Assembly (NCBI RefSeq): GCF_001661345.1 | Contig: NW_017962924.1 | Location: 248,001 to 312,000, forward strand | Source: Ascoidea rubescens DSM 1968 | Lineage: Eukaryota; Ascomycota; Saccharomycetes; Ascoideales; Ascoideaceae | Direction: 5' to 3' | Length of the DNA: 64,000 bases | Part shown: positions 20,800 to 31,789 of the stretch, piece by piece | Position numbering within the stretch: position 1 is the stretch's first letter | Layout of the letters: every line of letters begins with the position of its first letter | The notes under the pieces: model-generated | The model's input: only the letters and a program-made list of their open reading frames with translations | The model's database searches: none | Told to the model about the DNA's origin: nothing | Program-made: the position numbers and the translations under genes

Positions 20800-22513
20800 T
20801 TGCAAATTTTATATTGTGATTTGGATATTAATGGAAAAAAAAGCAAAGAATTTTCACTTCAGGCAGTAAGATCAACTGCAACAGGTGAAATAATAACTCA
20901 ATTATCACCTATTCGTTCACCTCTAGAACAAAAAATTATCAATACAAGATCTCATAAAAATGACGATAATGCACTTTTAGCTGATATTGGCTATAGACCA
21001 GAATTAAGAAGATATTTTACGACTCTTCAGGTTTTTGGTATTGCATTTTCTATTATGGGATCATTACCTTCCATTGCATCTGTTTTGGGATTAGCATTAG
21101 CTGGTGGAATGGTTGGATTTGTTTGGGGATGGATTGTTGCTTCATTTTTTATTTTGTTGATTGGCATCAGTATGGCAGAATTGGGTAGTGCAATTCCAAC
21201 CAGCGGTGGATTATATTATTGGACTTATCATTACGCTCCACAATCTGTTAAAATACCATTAAGTTTTCTTGTTGGAAATACTAACAGTATTGCATTAACT
21301 GGTGCACTTTGTTCTGTTGATTATGGGTTAGCAAACGAGATATTATCAGTAGTTGTGATCAATTCAGATGGAACTTTTGAAATAACTTCTGCTAAAACAT
21401 ATGGTGTTTACGTTGCTTGTGTAATTTCCCATATTTTTATCACTTGTTTGGCATCAAGTATGGTTTCAAGATTGCAAAATTTTCTATTGTTTGTAATGTT
21501 TGCTTAGTTGTTTTATTTATTATTGCATTACCAGTTGGAGTTTCAAACTCAGGTAGAAGCTTTAATGGTGTCAAGTATATATTTTGAAATTTTGAAAATT
21601 TATCAGATTGGTCAATTGGTTAGCAATTTATGCTTTGTTGGATGCCAGATATTTGGGTTATTGGGGCATTTGATAGTACAATCCATCAATCTGAAGAGGC
21701 TAAGAATGCAACCAAAGCAGTTCCAATTGGGATCATTGGATCTATTTCTGTATGTGGTATTTTAGGTTGGATTATTTGTATTGTTATTGCAGCCTGTGTT
21801 GATAGAGATCTTGAAGTAATTGTTGAAACATCATTTGGTCAACCTATGGCTCAAATTGTTTATGATATATTGGGTAAAAAATGGGCAGTTGCGATTATGG
21901 TGTTAATTGCATTTTGTCAATGGTTGATGGGAGCTTCTATTCTAACAGCAATCTCCAGACAAATTTGGGCATTTTCAAGAGATAATGGATTACCATCGTG
22001 CGATATTATTAAAGTTGTTAATAAGAAATGGTCAGTTCCGATTAGAGTAGTGTGGTTTGGTGGTATATTGGCGATAATTATGGGATTATTGTGTTTAATT
22101 GGAACTACAGCTGCAAATGCTCTTTTTACATTGTATGTGTGTGGTAATTATTTTGCGTGGGGAACACCCATTTTCTTGAGAATGGTTTATGGTAAAGATA
22201 TATTTAAACCGGGTCCATTTTATACAGGTGATGTTTTATCACCTATCATTAACTGGATTGCAATTGTGTTTATAGTCTTTACAATGATATTGGCTATGTT
22301 TCCATCATCTAAAATCGTGGATAAAGAAACCATGAATTATACAGTTGTTATAACATGCGGTACATGGATTTTATCAATATTTATTATTATGCTTATTCCC
22401 ATAAAATTTATTTTGGGCCAAGAAAGACAATTAACGAAGTTGATAATATATCTGAGGAAGAAGAATTAAGTGAACCTGGTATGACAGTTGAGAAAGTGAA
22501 AGTTGAAGCCTAA
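20800..22513 (+). pseudogene. Recently broken APC-family permease, Uga4-like (GABA/polyamine type)
   Basis: Amino acid/choline-type permease resembling yeast Uga4. The first part carries LLADIGYRPELRRYFTTLQVFG (the family's start before helix 1), GMVGFVWGWIVAS, MAELGSAIPTSGGLYYWTYHYAP and SRLQNF. The second part carries DIWVIGAFDSTIHQSEEAKNA, QPMAQIVYDI, AISRQIWAFSRDNGLP, FKPGPFYTG and NYTVVITCG. The two halves are in different frames. A one-base loss near 21480, in-frame TGA and TAG codons between about 21580 and 21625 (at a Gly and a Trp position of the family) and another frame change near 22410 separate them; the last frame reads EEEELSEPGMTVEKVKVEA to the TAA at 22511. No ATG starts the N-terminal frame. 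So few lesions over 1.7 kb suggest recent loss; sequencing error at one or two sites cannot be excluded. Confidence 0.8.
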
Positions 22514-22743
22514 TCAGTTTCTCTTTTTTTTTTTTTGTTTTATTTTATAAAATTTTATATCTTTGTATTTATAATAGATTTGTATTAGAGTAATTATTCT
22601 ATTTGCGGACTAAAAAATAAATAAATTATTAAAATGCCTAAAGTGATGAATAGTCTTTTTCTATGAAATGATTGAGTTTAATATGTAATCAAAAAAATTC
22701 AAAATATTATAGTTTTTAGAGTCTGTAAACGACAAGATGAATT

Positions 22744-23223
22744 TTAAGCAACGACTAATAGCTCTTTAAACTGATTGTAATCAACTTCCTTAGCATTCTT
22801 TAATTCAGAGTCTAGTAAGATTTGATCGATTTCTTCTATTGTCAATGTTTCACCAATTGAAGATAAAACGTGTTTTAAATCTTTGATTGAAATTTTGTTA
22901 TTGGCATTTGCAAAAGTAGAAAAAAAGTGGTCAATATGAGCATTAAATTGAATCTCTAGTTGGTCGTTATCAGCATTGTTGTTTGTTGTAGCCTGTTTGG
23001 CCATTATTGTCAAGAATTCAGGAAAATCAATGTTGTTTTCTGTGGCACTGATGTTTAGTTCGTTTATCATTAGATTCAAGTCTTTTTCAGTCAAATTCTG
23101 GCCTAGCGATCTAATAACAGTGCCCAATTCCTTTCTTGTGATCTTGCCATCGTTGTTTGTGTCAAACAAGGAGAAAGCTTCTTGGAACTCAGTTATTTGT
23201 TTTTCAGACAACTTGTCAGCCAT
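22744..23223 (-). CDS. CMD1: Highly divergent calmodulin
   Basis: Calmodulin, the EF-hand regulator of kinases, calcineurin, myosin and the spindle pole body. The 159-residue product starts [21 protein letters not shown], exactly the calmodulin N terminus, and keeps the second helix [16 protein letters not shown] and the fragment [15 protein letters not shown]-hand 1 is canonical ([12 protein letters not shown]). EF-hand 2 ([14 protein letters not shown]) has lost its acidic ligands and is one residue out of register. EF-hand 3 ([11 protein letters not shown]) is shortened and lacks its acidic ligands, and EF-hand 4 ([14 protein letters not shown]) is degenerate, as it is in S. cerevisiae. 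It is about 10 residues longer than usual because of an insert ([10 protein letters not shown]) in the central linker. Troponin-C-like or Cdc31 alternatives fit the N terminus less well. Confidence 0.82.
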   Translation of the reverse strand: MADKLSEKQITEFQEAFSLFDTNNDGKITRKELGTVIRSLGQNLTEKDLNLMINELNISATENNIDFPEFLTIMAKQATTNNNADNDQLEIQFNAHIDHFFSTFANANNKISIKDLKHVLSSIGETLTIEEIDQILLDSELKNAKEVDYNQFKELLVVA

Positions 23224-23841
23224 TGGAAACAGGGAGAGAAAGAGAGAGAGTAGTGGTGCTGGAGAGGAAAACTGTGAATAGCCTGGTGATAGAAGAAAAG
23301 AGTGGTGTCAACTCAGGGCAGATCTCAGCTCTTTTCTACCCGTTTGGTGGAAATAAGACCCAGGCCCAAAAGACTGGACTATTTGATGGGGAGCTCTTTC
23401 GGTCTGGAGCTGAGGAACTGAGGAAGAGCTGTAGGAGCTGTAGTGGAGTTGTAGTAGAGTTGGTGCTTTGTACTAATGCTTTGTGGTTGAATCGTTCCAT
23501 GGCTTGTGAAGGAGCTTCAGAGCAGCTTATCGACGAGCTTCTCGATGGTGGAAAGCTCTGCTATGGCGAGATTCTGCTTCATAACCTAATTCACTTTTGG
23601 TCTGATTCATTCGGATTCTCAGGTAATGAAACTGTTTTGTTGTAGATAAACTGTCTCAGAAATCGTTCAAATCAGATCTTAGCGAGTATTTGATAATCGC
23701 AATTTTTTTTGCCTGCCTGCCTGCTTGCCTGATATTACTCCATTCATTCATTCATGCAAAACACACTCAATATAAAGACCATTTTGTTAGATTCCATAAA
23801 TTAAAACGTCTTAATATACACTCGGTTATTCTCTAATAACG
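23224..23841. promoter_or_regulatory. Divergent promoter of CMD1 and the acyl hydrolase
   Basis: 618-base spacer. A GCCT repeat (five near-copies, 23711-23730) and a CATT repeat (23741-23755) lie about 100 bases before the hydrolase ATG. GA-rich sequence lies just 5' of CMD1. No unambiguous factor site. Confidence 0.4.
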
Positions 23842-25473
23842 ATGCTTTTTGATATCATTTCAACAGTTCGCCAATACTGCTCTCCCAAACTAATAGAGTT
23901 TGTTCCTTCCAAGCAAGATGGGCTTGATAGTGATGTCGATTCCGGTGCAATAACATTAAAGTCGTTGATTGATAAGAATATACCAGAGTTGAGAGATAAG
24001 AACTATTTTTTGATGAATCCATTATTGACTAATGGGCATTTTCAAACCTCATATGCTGGGCTTCAACATTTCGAGAATATCGATAAGGTGTATTATAAAA
24101 GAAAAATTTTGAATTATCCCGATGGAGGAATTGGAGCAATAGATTTTGTTGACGTTAAATTAACTCAAAAGAGATCCAGTAACTCAAGTGATGAGATAAA
24201 TTTTCTCAAGATATCCGAAACAGATCCTATTATCAAGACATATAAGAATAAGTACGATCTTGGGAAATTGCCTCCAAGAACTAGATATTTAACCAGAGAA
24301 GAGATTAAAAAATTGAACACAAATGACAACAATCCATTACTAGTTATTCTACATGGGTTAGCTGGTGGTTCACACGAAGCGTATGTTCGTTGTTTAATTC
24401 AAGAGATTACATCAAAGGACTACAAATTCGATGCAGTTGTATTGAATGCTAGAGGATGTTCGAATTCCAAGATCGTTACACCCAGAATGTTTAATGGGGT
24501 TTGGACTGATGATTTAAGGTGTCTTTTGAGCTATTTAAAAAAGATTTATCCCAACAAGCCATTATACGGAATTGGGTTTTCATTGGGAGCATCGATGTTG
24601 GCGAATTATTTAGGGCAAGAAAGTGAAGAATCCAAATTTACAGCAGCTTGTGTATTGTGCAATCCATGGGATATGTATCAATCCTCATGTTATATGCATT
24701 CGTCGAGTAATCATATTGGACGAGAAATCTATTCCACAGTGATGACCAAGGGATTGAAAAAACTATTGGAGAATAACATTGACGCAATTTCGAAAAACGA
24801 GTTGGTTCAAAAGACGTTGAATATGAATTTCAACACGAGTGATTTAAAAGGTGTTATTAAAGATAAAAACAAGATCAAGTACTTGTATGATTTTGATGAC
24901 AATTTCACATCAGTTATGTTTGGGTTTAATAATGCAAATGAGTATTATAGAAATGGGTCGTCAATATTAAGAATACCTAAGATTCGTACTCCGTTGTTGA
25001 TTATCAATGCAAAGGACGATCCAATTGTTGGAGATAAAGCCATTCCTCGAAAGGAGGTGGTTAAGAATCCATATATTGTGTTGTGTGTTAGTGATTATGG
25101 AGGACATTTGGGATGGTTTACAATGGGCAATAAAAGATGGTATGCAAAACCTGTTTCCAATTTTTTCAAGAGATTTCATGAGGATATCTATTTAAAAAAG
25201 TTAGAGATTAAAGCAGATGAGAGATTTATGCCAAATCCAAGATATTTCGATGGTAGTAAATTAATAATGCCCGATTCGTTTAGTGAAATGAAACTTAAAG
25301 AGAATCTAAATGAAATTGAGAGTGGGAAAAGTGATAAAGAAGATCAAAATCAAGAGGGACAAGACAATGAGGAAGAAGATGATGATGATGAGAATAATAG
25401 AAGTAATGGGAATGAGAAAGTAGAAAATTATTTGCAGCCAGATTTATCAGTCAAGATCAAATCCAAATTATGA
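23842..25473 (+). CDS. Alpha/beta hydrolase of the Eht1/Eeb1/Mgl2 family
   Basis: Serine hydrolase of the yeast Eht1/Eeb1/Mgl2 group, which makes or cleaves medium-chain ethyl esters and monoacylglycerols. The 543-residue protein has NPLLTNGHFQTSYAGL near residue 55, the oxyanion-hole region ILHGLAGGSHEAY, VVLNARGCSNSK, the nucleophile elbow GIGFSLGASML (S247), the acid NAKDDPIVG and the His in YGGHLGWF. This complete triad suggests activity. The last 75 residues are a Lys/Glu then Asp/Glu-rich, Asn-rich tail not found in S. cerevisiae homologues (about 450 residues). I cannot separate the three paralogues by sequence alone, so no symbol is given. Confidence 0.87.
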   Translation: MLFDIISTVRQYCSPKLIEFVPSKQDGLDSDVDSGAITLKSLIDKNIPELRDKNYFLMNPLLTNGHFQTSYAGLQHFENIDKVYYKRKILNYPDGGIGAIDFVDVKLTQKRSSNSSDEINFLKISETDPIIKTYKNKYDLGKLPPRTRYLTREEIKKLNTNDNNPLLVILHGLAGGSHEAYVRCLIQEITSKDYKFDAVVLNARGCSNSKIVTPRMFNGVWTDDLRCLLSYLKKIYPNKPLYGIGFSLGASMLANYLGQESEESKFTAACVLCNPWDMYQSSCYMHSSSNHIGREIYSTVMTKGLKKLLENNIDAISKNELVQKTLNMNFNTSDLKGVIKDKNKIKYLYDFDDNFTSVMFGFNNANEYYRNGSSILRIPKIRTPLLIINAKDDPIVGDKAIPRKEVVKNPYIVLCVSDYGGHLGWFTMGNKRWYAKPVSNFFKRFHEDIYLKKLEIKADERFMPNPRYFDGSKLIMPDSFSEMKLKENLNEIESGKSDKEDQNQEGQDNEEEDDDDENNRSNGNEKVENYLQPDLSVKIKSKL

Positions 25474-27898
25474 AATCGTTAATATTATTTTAGATTTATT
25501 ATTTCACAAAGTTATTTTCTTTTTGTCAGTTTATAGATAGTTTAAAAAACATAATATATAAAAGTTGTGATTTGAATTTCAGTATCGATTTTTCCGCTGT
25601 TTTTTTTGTGATTTGTTTTTTTTTGTGATTTGTTTCTTTTTATTGTCAAGTTTCTTTTGAGTAGCTATAGATAAGAAGAAAATTTTGGTAGAGCAAAAAG
25701 TTGTTTTTTCTCCTTTTTTATTGTTTCTGATTTGATTTGAATTTCTTTTTTTTGATTGATAATTTCCATAAAAAACAAAACTGGTAGATGAATTGAGTAA
25801 TTTTGATATATCCAATTAGTTGACTCATTTGGCCATGTTTAAATAAATTCAATCGGATATAATTCAGAGTCTTTATTATATTGTATTGTGTTGTATTATT
25901 TAATATGATATAATATAATATATGAAATGAAATCAGTGAAGTAAGAGAATTTTAGATTGATTATCGATCTCGATTGATTTTCAAAAATTTTGGTTTTGAA
26001 TTTGCTCTTGTTACTTTCTTATAACGTTTTTTTTTTTTTTTTTTTTCTTTACAAATTCCCTGCAAATTTTATACATCTTTTTCTTACAAGATGGTTAGAT
26101 TTGGATGAAAATTTTGGATTTCATAATTTATAATTTTTTTTGAAATCATTAGAATATTGTAATGATTCTGATAACGTAAAAGAACTAATTAGGATTTGCA
26201 ACGTGAATCCGATTTCTTTGTTGAACCATCAAAATCGTTGCAAGATCAATTAAAGTTTGCTATGGTTATCAGTAACATATAATTCTTATTGATGGACAAT
26301 TTAGCTTTTTCGAAAAGGCAGATCTAGTACCAAAACTGAGAAAAAAGAAAGAAAAGAACCAAATAAGTCCTATATATCCAATAAATCCAGACAGGTTTCT
26401 TGAACGAGAGCAATTTTCAGAAGGATGATTGCATACTGTGGGAAAAAATGGAAATCGTAAAGACTAAATGGTTCCTGTATTCCAGAAACAGGAGCCAAAA
26501 AAGTAGCAAAAAAGAAAAGCTCAATATATTCAAAGCTCCTGTGGTGTGTCAACATTAGTACCAGCAGTGTATCGCAGACAAACGCTGATTTAGCGCATAG
26601 GAGCATAAACATGCACAGAAACACGTGCCTTATAAATTACAATCCGTCCGTGGAAAACAACGGAATATGGCAGCGGAGCGAGCTCACTGCGCCCATTGTG
26701 CTGGGTCTTCCAGAAGTTGCAAATATAGAAGCAGCAGCTCAAGAATGTTGAGAAAAGTTGAACTTCCAAGAAAGAGCTAAGGAATATTCGTCCTGCCGAA
26801 GACCTCCAGAACATCCGCATGCATACAGGTGTTTGAGCAGAACATCCGTACCGGTAGCAGGCAGACCAATTGGCGGATTGGCGACGATGTGCACAGGGAT
26901 GAGCCAGCGGGTTTTTGAGCCCATCCAGACTGTATGTATCCGTACGCAGGCCGCGCAGACCGACCTTTAAGGATGAAACGTCTTGGCTGGCCCAGTGAGA
27001 ATGCTGCCCCGTGTGGGAGTGACTCCCGCCCAAACCCCAGCTAAACTCAGAAGTGCTCCCCTTCAGTAGCGGGAGACTACACACGTGTGGTTGTCACGGC
27101 GCTGCCGGAATGAGCGAAACACGACACAAAGCCCACAGCAGACTGCAAAGCACACGTGCGGTTATACGCCCTGTTCTGTCAGGGCCACGCACGCAGGCGG
27201 CTTAACTGAGTGTGATCCGCCGTGCTGGCGCTATGTTTTTTAGGGGTCGCGCCAGTGCAGCGTCATTTTGGTGTCTCTGTCCCGTATTGCTGACTTTGTC
27301 TTTAGGCTTTTTCATGTTGTCCTGTTTTTTCAACTTTCTTGTGCTGTGTTTTCTTGGGATATTTCTTAAAACGTAAGAAAAACGAAACAAGATTAAGATG
27401 TGTAACAATTCATCACTGAAAATATCTGCAAACTTGCAAAATAAACCCATTTTTTTTAGCATCGTTTGGTAAAAGAAACACCAATATGTACTGGCATTTC
27501 CATAAAACTATACCAAACAACCATCTCCTTTAATTTGGGATTTTAGTTGTTTCTTTCTCTTGTTTTTCTGCTTATCACCTATCATATATAAAGCTCGCCA
27601 ATATCCATTTCCCTCTATTTAATTTAGAACTTTTTCCATTTTTTTATATTTCGGTTTTATCTCTAGAATCGCGGTTCCTTCTTTTGATTTTATATCTAAG
27701 CGTTACTATCTAAGTGAAGACTTTATTTATTCATTCATTCCTTTAATAAATACCTTTAAATAACTTCTCACTTACTTTCACTCTTTTGAACCCTTATTTC
27801 AGCCAAATTATATTTCAATTCACTCATCTAATTAACCATTCCTTTTATTATTTACTGTCCAATCAACACAATCGCTTGTATTAGATACTCAGATAATA
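25474..27898. promoter_or_regulatory. Long upstream region of the GH17 gene with GC-rich island and E-boxes
   Basis: About 2.4 kb without a recognised gene. The left half is AT-rich with long T tracts. A GC-rich island covers about 26640-27260 and holds the word CCCATTGTGCTGG (26692-26704), GCGCTGCCGGA (27099-27109) and, including its left flank, three CACGTG hexamers (26622-26627, 27082-27087, 27153-27158). A TATATAAAG lies at 27585-27593, about 305 bases before the GH17 ATG, followed by a pyrimidine-rich leader typical of highly expressed wall genes. The open frames over the GC-rich part are not protein-like. Confidence 0.5.
27585..27593 (+). promoter_or_regulatory. TATA box of the GH17 gene
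   Basis: TATATAAAG on the plus strand, about 305 bases before the ATG. The intervening stretch is CT-rich, as in strongly expressed yeast genes. Assignment is by position and consensus only. Confidence 0.5.
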
Positions 27899-29101
27899 AT
27901 GAAAATTTCCGGCTTAGCTCCTTTCTTATTTCTAGCTCCTGTTTTTGCTAGCCCCATCGGCCATTCTCATAATGCCCACAAAAGAGAAGCTGTCCCAAAC
28001 CCCAACACCGTTGTTGTTTATGTGACTGAAGTCGCCTATGTTACTCTTGGTGCTGACCAGGCCAACGCTAACTCCTACCAAGACTCCCAACCTGTTGTTG
28101 AAGAACCAAAGGCTGACACTACAACCACCGAAGCCCCAGCCGTTGAAACACCAACCACCCAACCCGAAACTGTTTACGAAGTATCCACATACGAACAACA
28201 AAAGGCTGAGGTCCCAACAACCTCTACTTCCTCCACTTCCTCCACCCAACAAGCAGAAGAAACCTCAAGTTCTCCCTCCTCTATTGCTATTTCTGCCGGT
28301 AGTTCAAAGGTTGTTTCTTCCGGTGGTGCAAAAGCTATTACCTACTCTCCTTACACCAACTCTGGTAACTGTAAAGATGCTGATACCGTCGCTAGTGATC
28401 TCGCCAAGTTGTCCGGCTACGAAATCATCAGAGTTTACGGCACTGATTGCGATACCTACGGCAAAGTCTTATCGGCTATTGGAAGTAACCAAAAACTCTT
28501 TGCTGGTATTTTCCACATCACTGATATCCAATCTCAAGCTAGCTTGTTAATTGATGCTGTCAAATCCTCTAGCAGAGGCTGGAATGCCATCTACACTGTC
28601 TCCATTGGTAATGAATTGGTTAACAATGGTGCTGCCAGCACTGGCCAAATCAAATCTGCCATTGATTCTGTTAGATCCATTCTTAGTTCTGCTGGTTACA
28701 CTGGTCCTGTTGTCTCTGTTGATACTTTAGTTGCTGTCAAAAACAACGTAGCCTTATGTGAATACTCTGACTACATTGCTGTCAACTGTCACCCTTTCTT
28801 CGATGGTAAAGTTAAACCTTCTGAATGTGGTTCTTGGTTGAAAAGTCAAGTCAATGAAGTCTTTGAAAAATGTGGCTCTTCCAAATCTGTCTTCATTGCT
28901 GAAACTGGCTGGCCTCATTCTGGTCAATCCATTGGTGTCTCTGTTCCCTCTTCTGAAAACCAACAAACTTGTATTGCCTCTATTAAAGAGACTCTTGGCT
29001 CTTCCGTCACTTTATTCTCTCAATACAACGACTACTGGAAAGACCCTGGTCCATTCGGTGTTGAACAAGCTTGGGGTATGTTTGGTGATTCTCCAGTTTA
29101 A
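27899..29101 (+). CDS. Secreted cell-wall GH17 protein, Scw4/Scw10/Mp65 type
   Basis: Cell-wall glucanase/transglucosidase of glycoside hydrolase family 17. The 400-residue protein has a signal peptide (MKISGLAPFLFLAPVFAS), a short pro-region ending in a Kex2 site (HNAHKR before EAVPN), a VTEVAYVT motif like those of Scw proteins, a Ser/Thr-rich stalk (residues about 60-145) and a C-terminal GH17 domain from ITYSPYTNSGNCKDAD. The acid/base Glu is E239 (SIGNELVNNG) and the nucleophile E335 (FIAETGWPHSGQS). The end WGMFG matches the family. Codon choice (TTG, GCT, GTC, TCC) indicates high expression. Scw4/Scw10/Mp65 fits better than Bgl2 because of the Ser/Thr stalk. It is followed 0.9 kb later by a GH72 gene. 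Confidence 0.92.
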   Translation: MKISGLAPFLFLAPVFASPIGHSHNAHKREAVPNPNTVVVYVTEVAYVTLGADQANANSYQDSQPVVEEPKADTTTTEAPAVETPTTQPETVYEVSTYEQQKAEVPTTSTSSTSSTQQAEETSSSPSSIAISAGSSKVVSSGGAKAITYSPYTNSGNCKDADTVASDLAKLSGYEIIRVYGTDCDTYGKVLSAIGSNQKLFAGIFHITDIQSQASLLIDAVKSSSRGWNAIYTVSIGNELVNNGAASTGQIKSAIDSVRSILSSAGYTGPVVSVDTLVAVKNNVALCEYSDYIAVNCHPFFDGKVKPSECGSWLKSQVNEVFEKCGSSKSVFIAETGWPHSGQSIGVSVPSSENQQTCIASIKETLGSSVTLFSQYNDYWKDPGPFGVEQAWGMFGDSPV

Positions 29102-29977
29102 TCTACTTGATTTCTAATTCTTTTATTAAAATTCGTTTTATTTATTTGCTTATTAAAGACTACAACAAAAAAAAAGTACTTTTTCAAATTACAATCACCA
29201 AGTAAAATAAAATAAAATTAGGTTAAATAAAATAAAATAATTTTAATATTTATATTTATTTTTATCTATTAAGTTTATTAGGTACATTTACTTAGGTTAG
29301 CATTCTCGGGGAAAAGCCACTGTATTATTTGAATGATTTGATACGCCTCTTACTACATTTATATATACTATTTAAATATCTTTATGAATAACACTACACT
29401 TTTATGATTTCAATATTCAAACACACCCTAACATTTCGATAAATCATTCTCTCCCTAATACCAGTGCTTTCCCAGGTTTATTTCGAGCCAATTGGCAACA
29501 TAACTTCTCTTGATCAGTTCTTTTGTGGTTGGGGTTGGGCGTGAGTTTTGCATATATCTACATGTATTTGCATGTCTTTGCATATCTGTATCTAATCTTC
29601 TTTCTTCATTTATTGATTTATAAATCAATCTTGATACTATCAGTGAATATAATGTATTTTTGAACCTACCAAAATAAAATGGTATTTGAAAAGAAAAACT
29701 CACAAAATTTTTTCAACCCTCAAAGTTTTTATTACATTCAAAAAGTTGCAAATGGATTTTCTTATTATTCTCATGAAACACAAAACCAAAATCCATTTGT
29801 TTTTTAATATCACAAAATAAAATCCAAAAAAAAAACTCATTTGAATGTACACTAATAAGCTTCTTTTTTAAAAATTCTTTCAGAAAATGCAGATATCCAT
29901 CTCTTATCTCATCACTCTTTTTTTTTTCTTAAATCAACTCACATCTCAACACTATATCTTTACTTTATTGTCATATA
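29102..29977. other. Intergenic between GH17 and GH72 genes
   Basis: AT-rich 0.88 kb spacer containing the GH17 terminator and GH72 promoter. No gene or notable repeat seen apart from TTTATTT-type tracts at about 29230-29270. Confidence 0.4.
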
Positions 29978-31789
29978 ATGTTATTAAATAAAATTAAAAT
30001 TATTCAGTTGGCATTTACAGCTTTAAACTTAATTCACAATGGTTTTTCCTATGAATTATATGAGACAAGTACAAGTACAAGTAAATCTTCAAGCTTAAAT
30101 ATTCCTCCTATCGAGATAAAGGGAAATAAATTTTTTTATTCTAATAATGGCTCTCAGTTTTTTATAAAAGGTATAGCCTATCAACAAAGTAGTGCAAGTC
30201 AAGGTCTTCTAACATATGAACCTAAAGATGTTGCTGTTAAGGCTTTATCCTCAAAAACAAACTTGAATTTTATTTCAAATTCCAATTCCAATTCCAATCA
30301 TAATAGACAATTAGTTCTTGATTCGACAAAATATTTAGATCCTCTATCAGATGAGAAAAAATGCTTTAGAGATATAAAATATTTAAAAGAATTAAGCATG
30401 AATTTAATAAGAGTTTATAGCATTAACCCCAAATTGAATCATGATGTTTGTATGAATGCTCTAGCTGATGCCGGTATTTATGTTCTTGTTGATCTTTCAG
30501 AACCTGATGTATCAATTAATCGAAAAGCACCTTCATGGGATGTCCAATTATACGATAGATATAAATCGGTTATCGATGCTTTAGCAAAATATAACAATGT
30601 ATTTGGTTTCTTTGCCGGAAATGAAGTTACAAGTGACCCTAACAATGCACACGCTTCACCTTTCGTTAAAGCTGCAATTAGAGATGCTAAATCATACATT
30701 TCCTCAAAAAATTATAGAAAGATACCAGTTGGTTATTCCTCAAATGATGATTCTGAAACAAGAGATAATTTAGCAAACTATTTCATTTGTGGAAACAAAA
30801 AACATGCTGCTGATTTTTATGGTATTAATATGTATGAGTGGTGTGGCTATTCATCTTTTTTCTCTTCTGGGTATAGTGAAAGAACAGTTGAATTTCAAGA
30901 TTATCCTGTCCCTATTTTTTTCTCTGAATATGGCTGTAATGTTGAAAGACCAAGACCTTTTACTGAAGTTGAAGCCATTTATAGTCCTTTGATGTCAAAT
31001 GTTTGGTCTGGTGGAATCGTTTACATGTATTTTGAAGAAGAAAATAAATATGGAGTTGTAAAAGTTGATGAATCTGAAAATGTTAAAAAATTAGATGATT
31101 TCAGATACTTGAGAGATCAAATGAGTAAGATAAATCCCAAGGGAACCAATGTTAAAGATTATGTGATTCAAGAAACAAGAGAAAGAACTTGCCCAGTTAA
31201 AACTGCCAATTGGGAGGCTGATGGAAAACTTCCACCGACACCAGACTCCTTTATGTGCGAATGCTTAGAATCTTCTTTATCATGTATTGTGACTTCAAAT
31301 TCAAACCTCCAATATAAAAAGTTATATGAATTTTTATGTGGTGAAGTTGATTGTTCTTCAATAACAGCCGATGGTAAAACAGGAGAATATGGTTATTATT
31401 CTTCGTGTAATAATAAGCAAAAACTATCATTGATGTTTGATGAATATTATACGAAAGAATCCGAAAACCCAAAGGCCTGTAATTTTAATGGACAGGCTCA
31501 ATTAGTTGGAAAGATAAATGATAAATTCACTTTGCAATCAATCGAAAAAGAAGGTAGAACATGCGCACAAATTTTGAAAGAAGTTAAAGATAAGAAAAAA
31601 AACGATGGTAATAAAACTGGAAATAACAAACCGCCATTCAATGAAATGAAAAATGGTAACAGCAATAATAATAATAATAATTTACCAAAAAAGAATTCTG
31701 GCAGTTCAAATCATGTCTCAATAATGAATTTGCTTGAAAGTTTTTTTCTTTTTGGATTGGTGTTCATTGATACTTTTTTTCTAGATTAG
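29978..31789 (+). CDS. GPI-anchored beta-1,3-glucanosyltransferase of the Gas family (GH72 + X8)
   Basis: Gas-type enzyme that cuts and re-joins beta-1,3-glucan chains at the plasma membrane or wall. The 603-residue protein has an N-terminal signal sequence, a GH72 domain beginning IEIKGNKFFYSNNGSQFFIKGIAYQ, acid/base E216 (FAGNEVTSD) and nucleophile E317 (FFSEYGCN). After residue 400 comes a Cys-rich X8/CBM43 module (CPVKTANWEADGKLP ... CEC ... CGEVDC ... CNN ... CNF). An Asn/Lys-rich stretch and a C-terminal hydrophobic tail (SIMNLLESFFLFGLVFIDTFFLD) after small residues provide a likely GPI signal. The X8 module places it with Gas1/Gas2 rather than Gas4/Gas5. A long Ser box is missing, so I would not call it Gas1 itself. 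Confidence 0.9.
   Translation: MLLNKIKIIQLAFTALNLIHNGFSYELYETSTSTSKSSSLNIPPIEIKGNKFFYSNNGSQFFIKGIAYQQSSASQGLLTYEPKDVAVKALSSKTNLNFISNSNSNSNHNRQLVLDSTKYLDPLSDEKKCFRDIKYLKELSMNLIRVYSINPKLNHDVCMNALADAGIYVLVDLSEPDVSINRKAPSWDVQLYDRYKSVIDALAKYNNVFGFFAGNEVTSDPNNAHASPFVKAAIRDAKSYISSKNYRKIPVGYSSNDDSETRDNLANYFICGNKKHAADFYGINMYEWCGYSSFFSSGYSERTVEFQDYPVPIFFSEYGCNVERPRPFTEVEAIYSPLMSNVWSGGIVYMYFEEENKYGVVKVDESENVKKLDDFRYLRDQMSKINPKGTNVKDYVIQETRERTCPVKTANWEADGKLPPTPDSFMCECLESSLSCIVTSNSNLQYKKLYEFLCGEVDCSSITADGKTGEYGYYSSCNNKQKLSLMFDEYYTKESENPKACNFNGQAQLVGKINDKFTLQSIEKEGRTCAQILKEVKDKKKNDGNKTGNNKPPFNEMKNGNSNNNNNNLPKKNSGSSNHVSIMNLLESFFLFGLVFIDTFFLD

Noticed and set aside
26590-27084. 164-codon minus-strand open frame over a GC-rich island
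   Set aside because: Composition follows GC-rich DNA. There is no domain-like pattern, several overlapping frames are equally open, and it lies in the GH17 promoter region.
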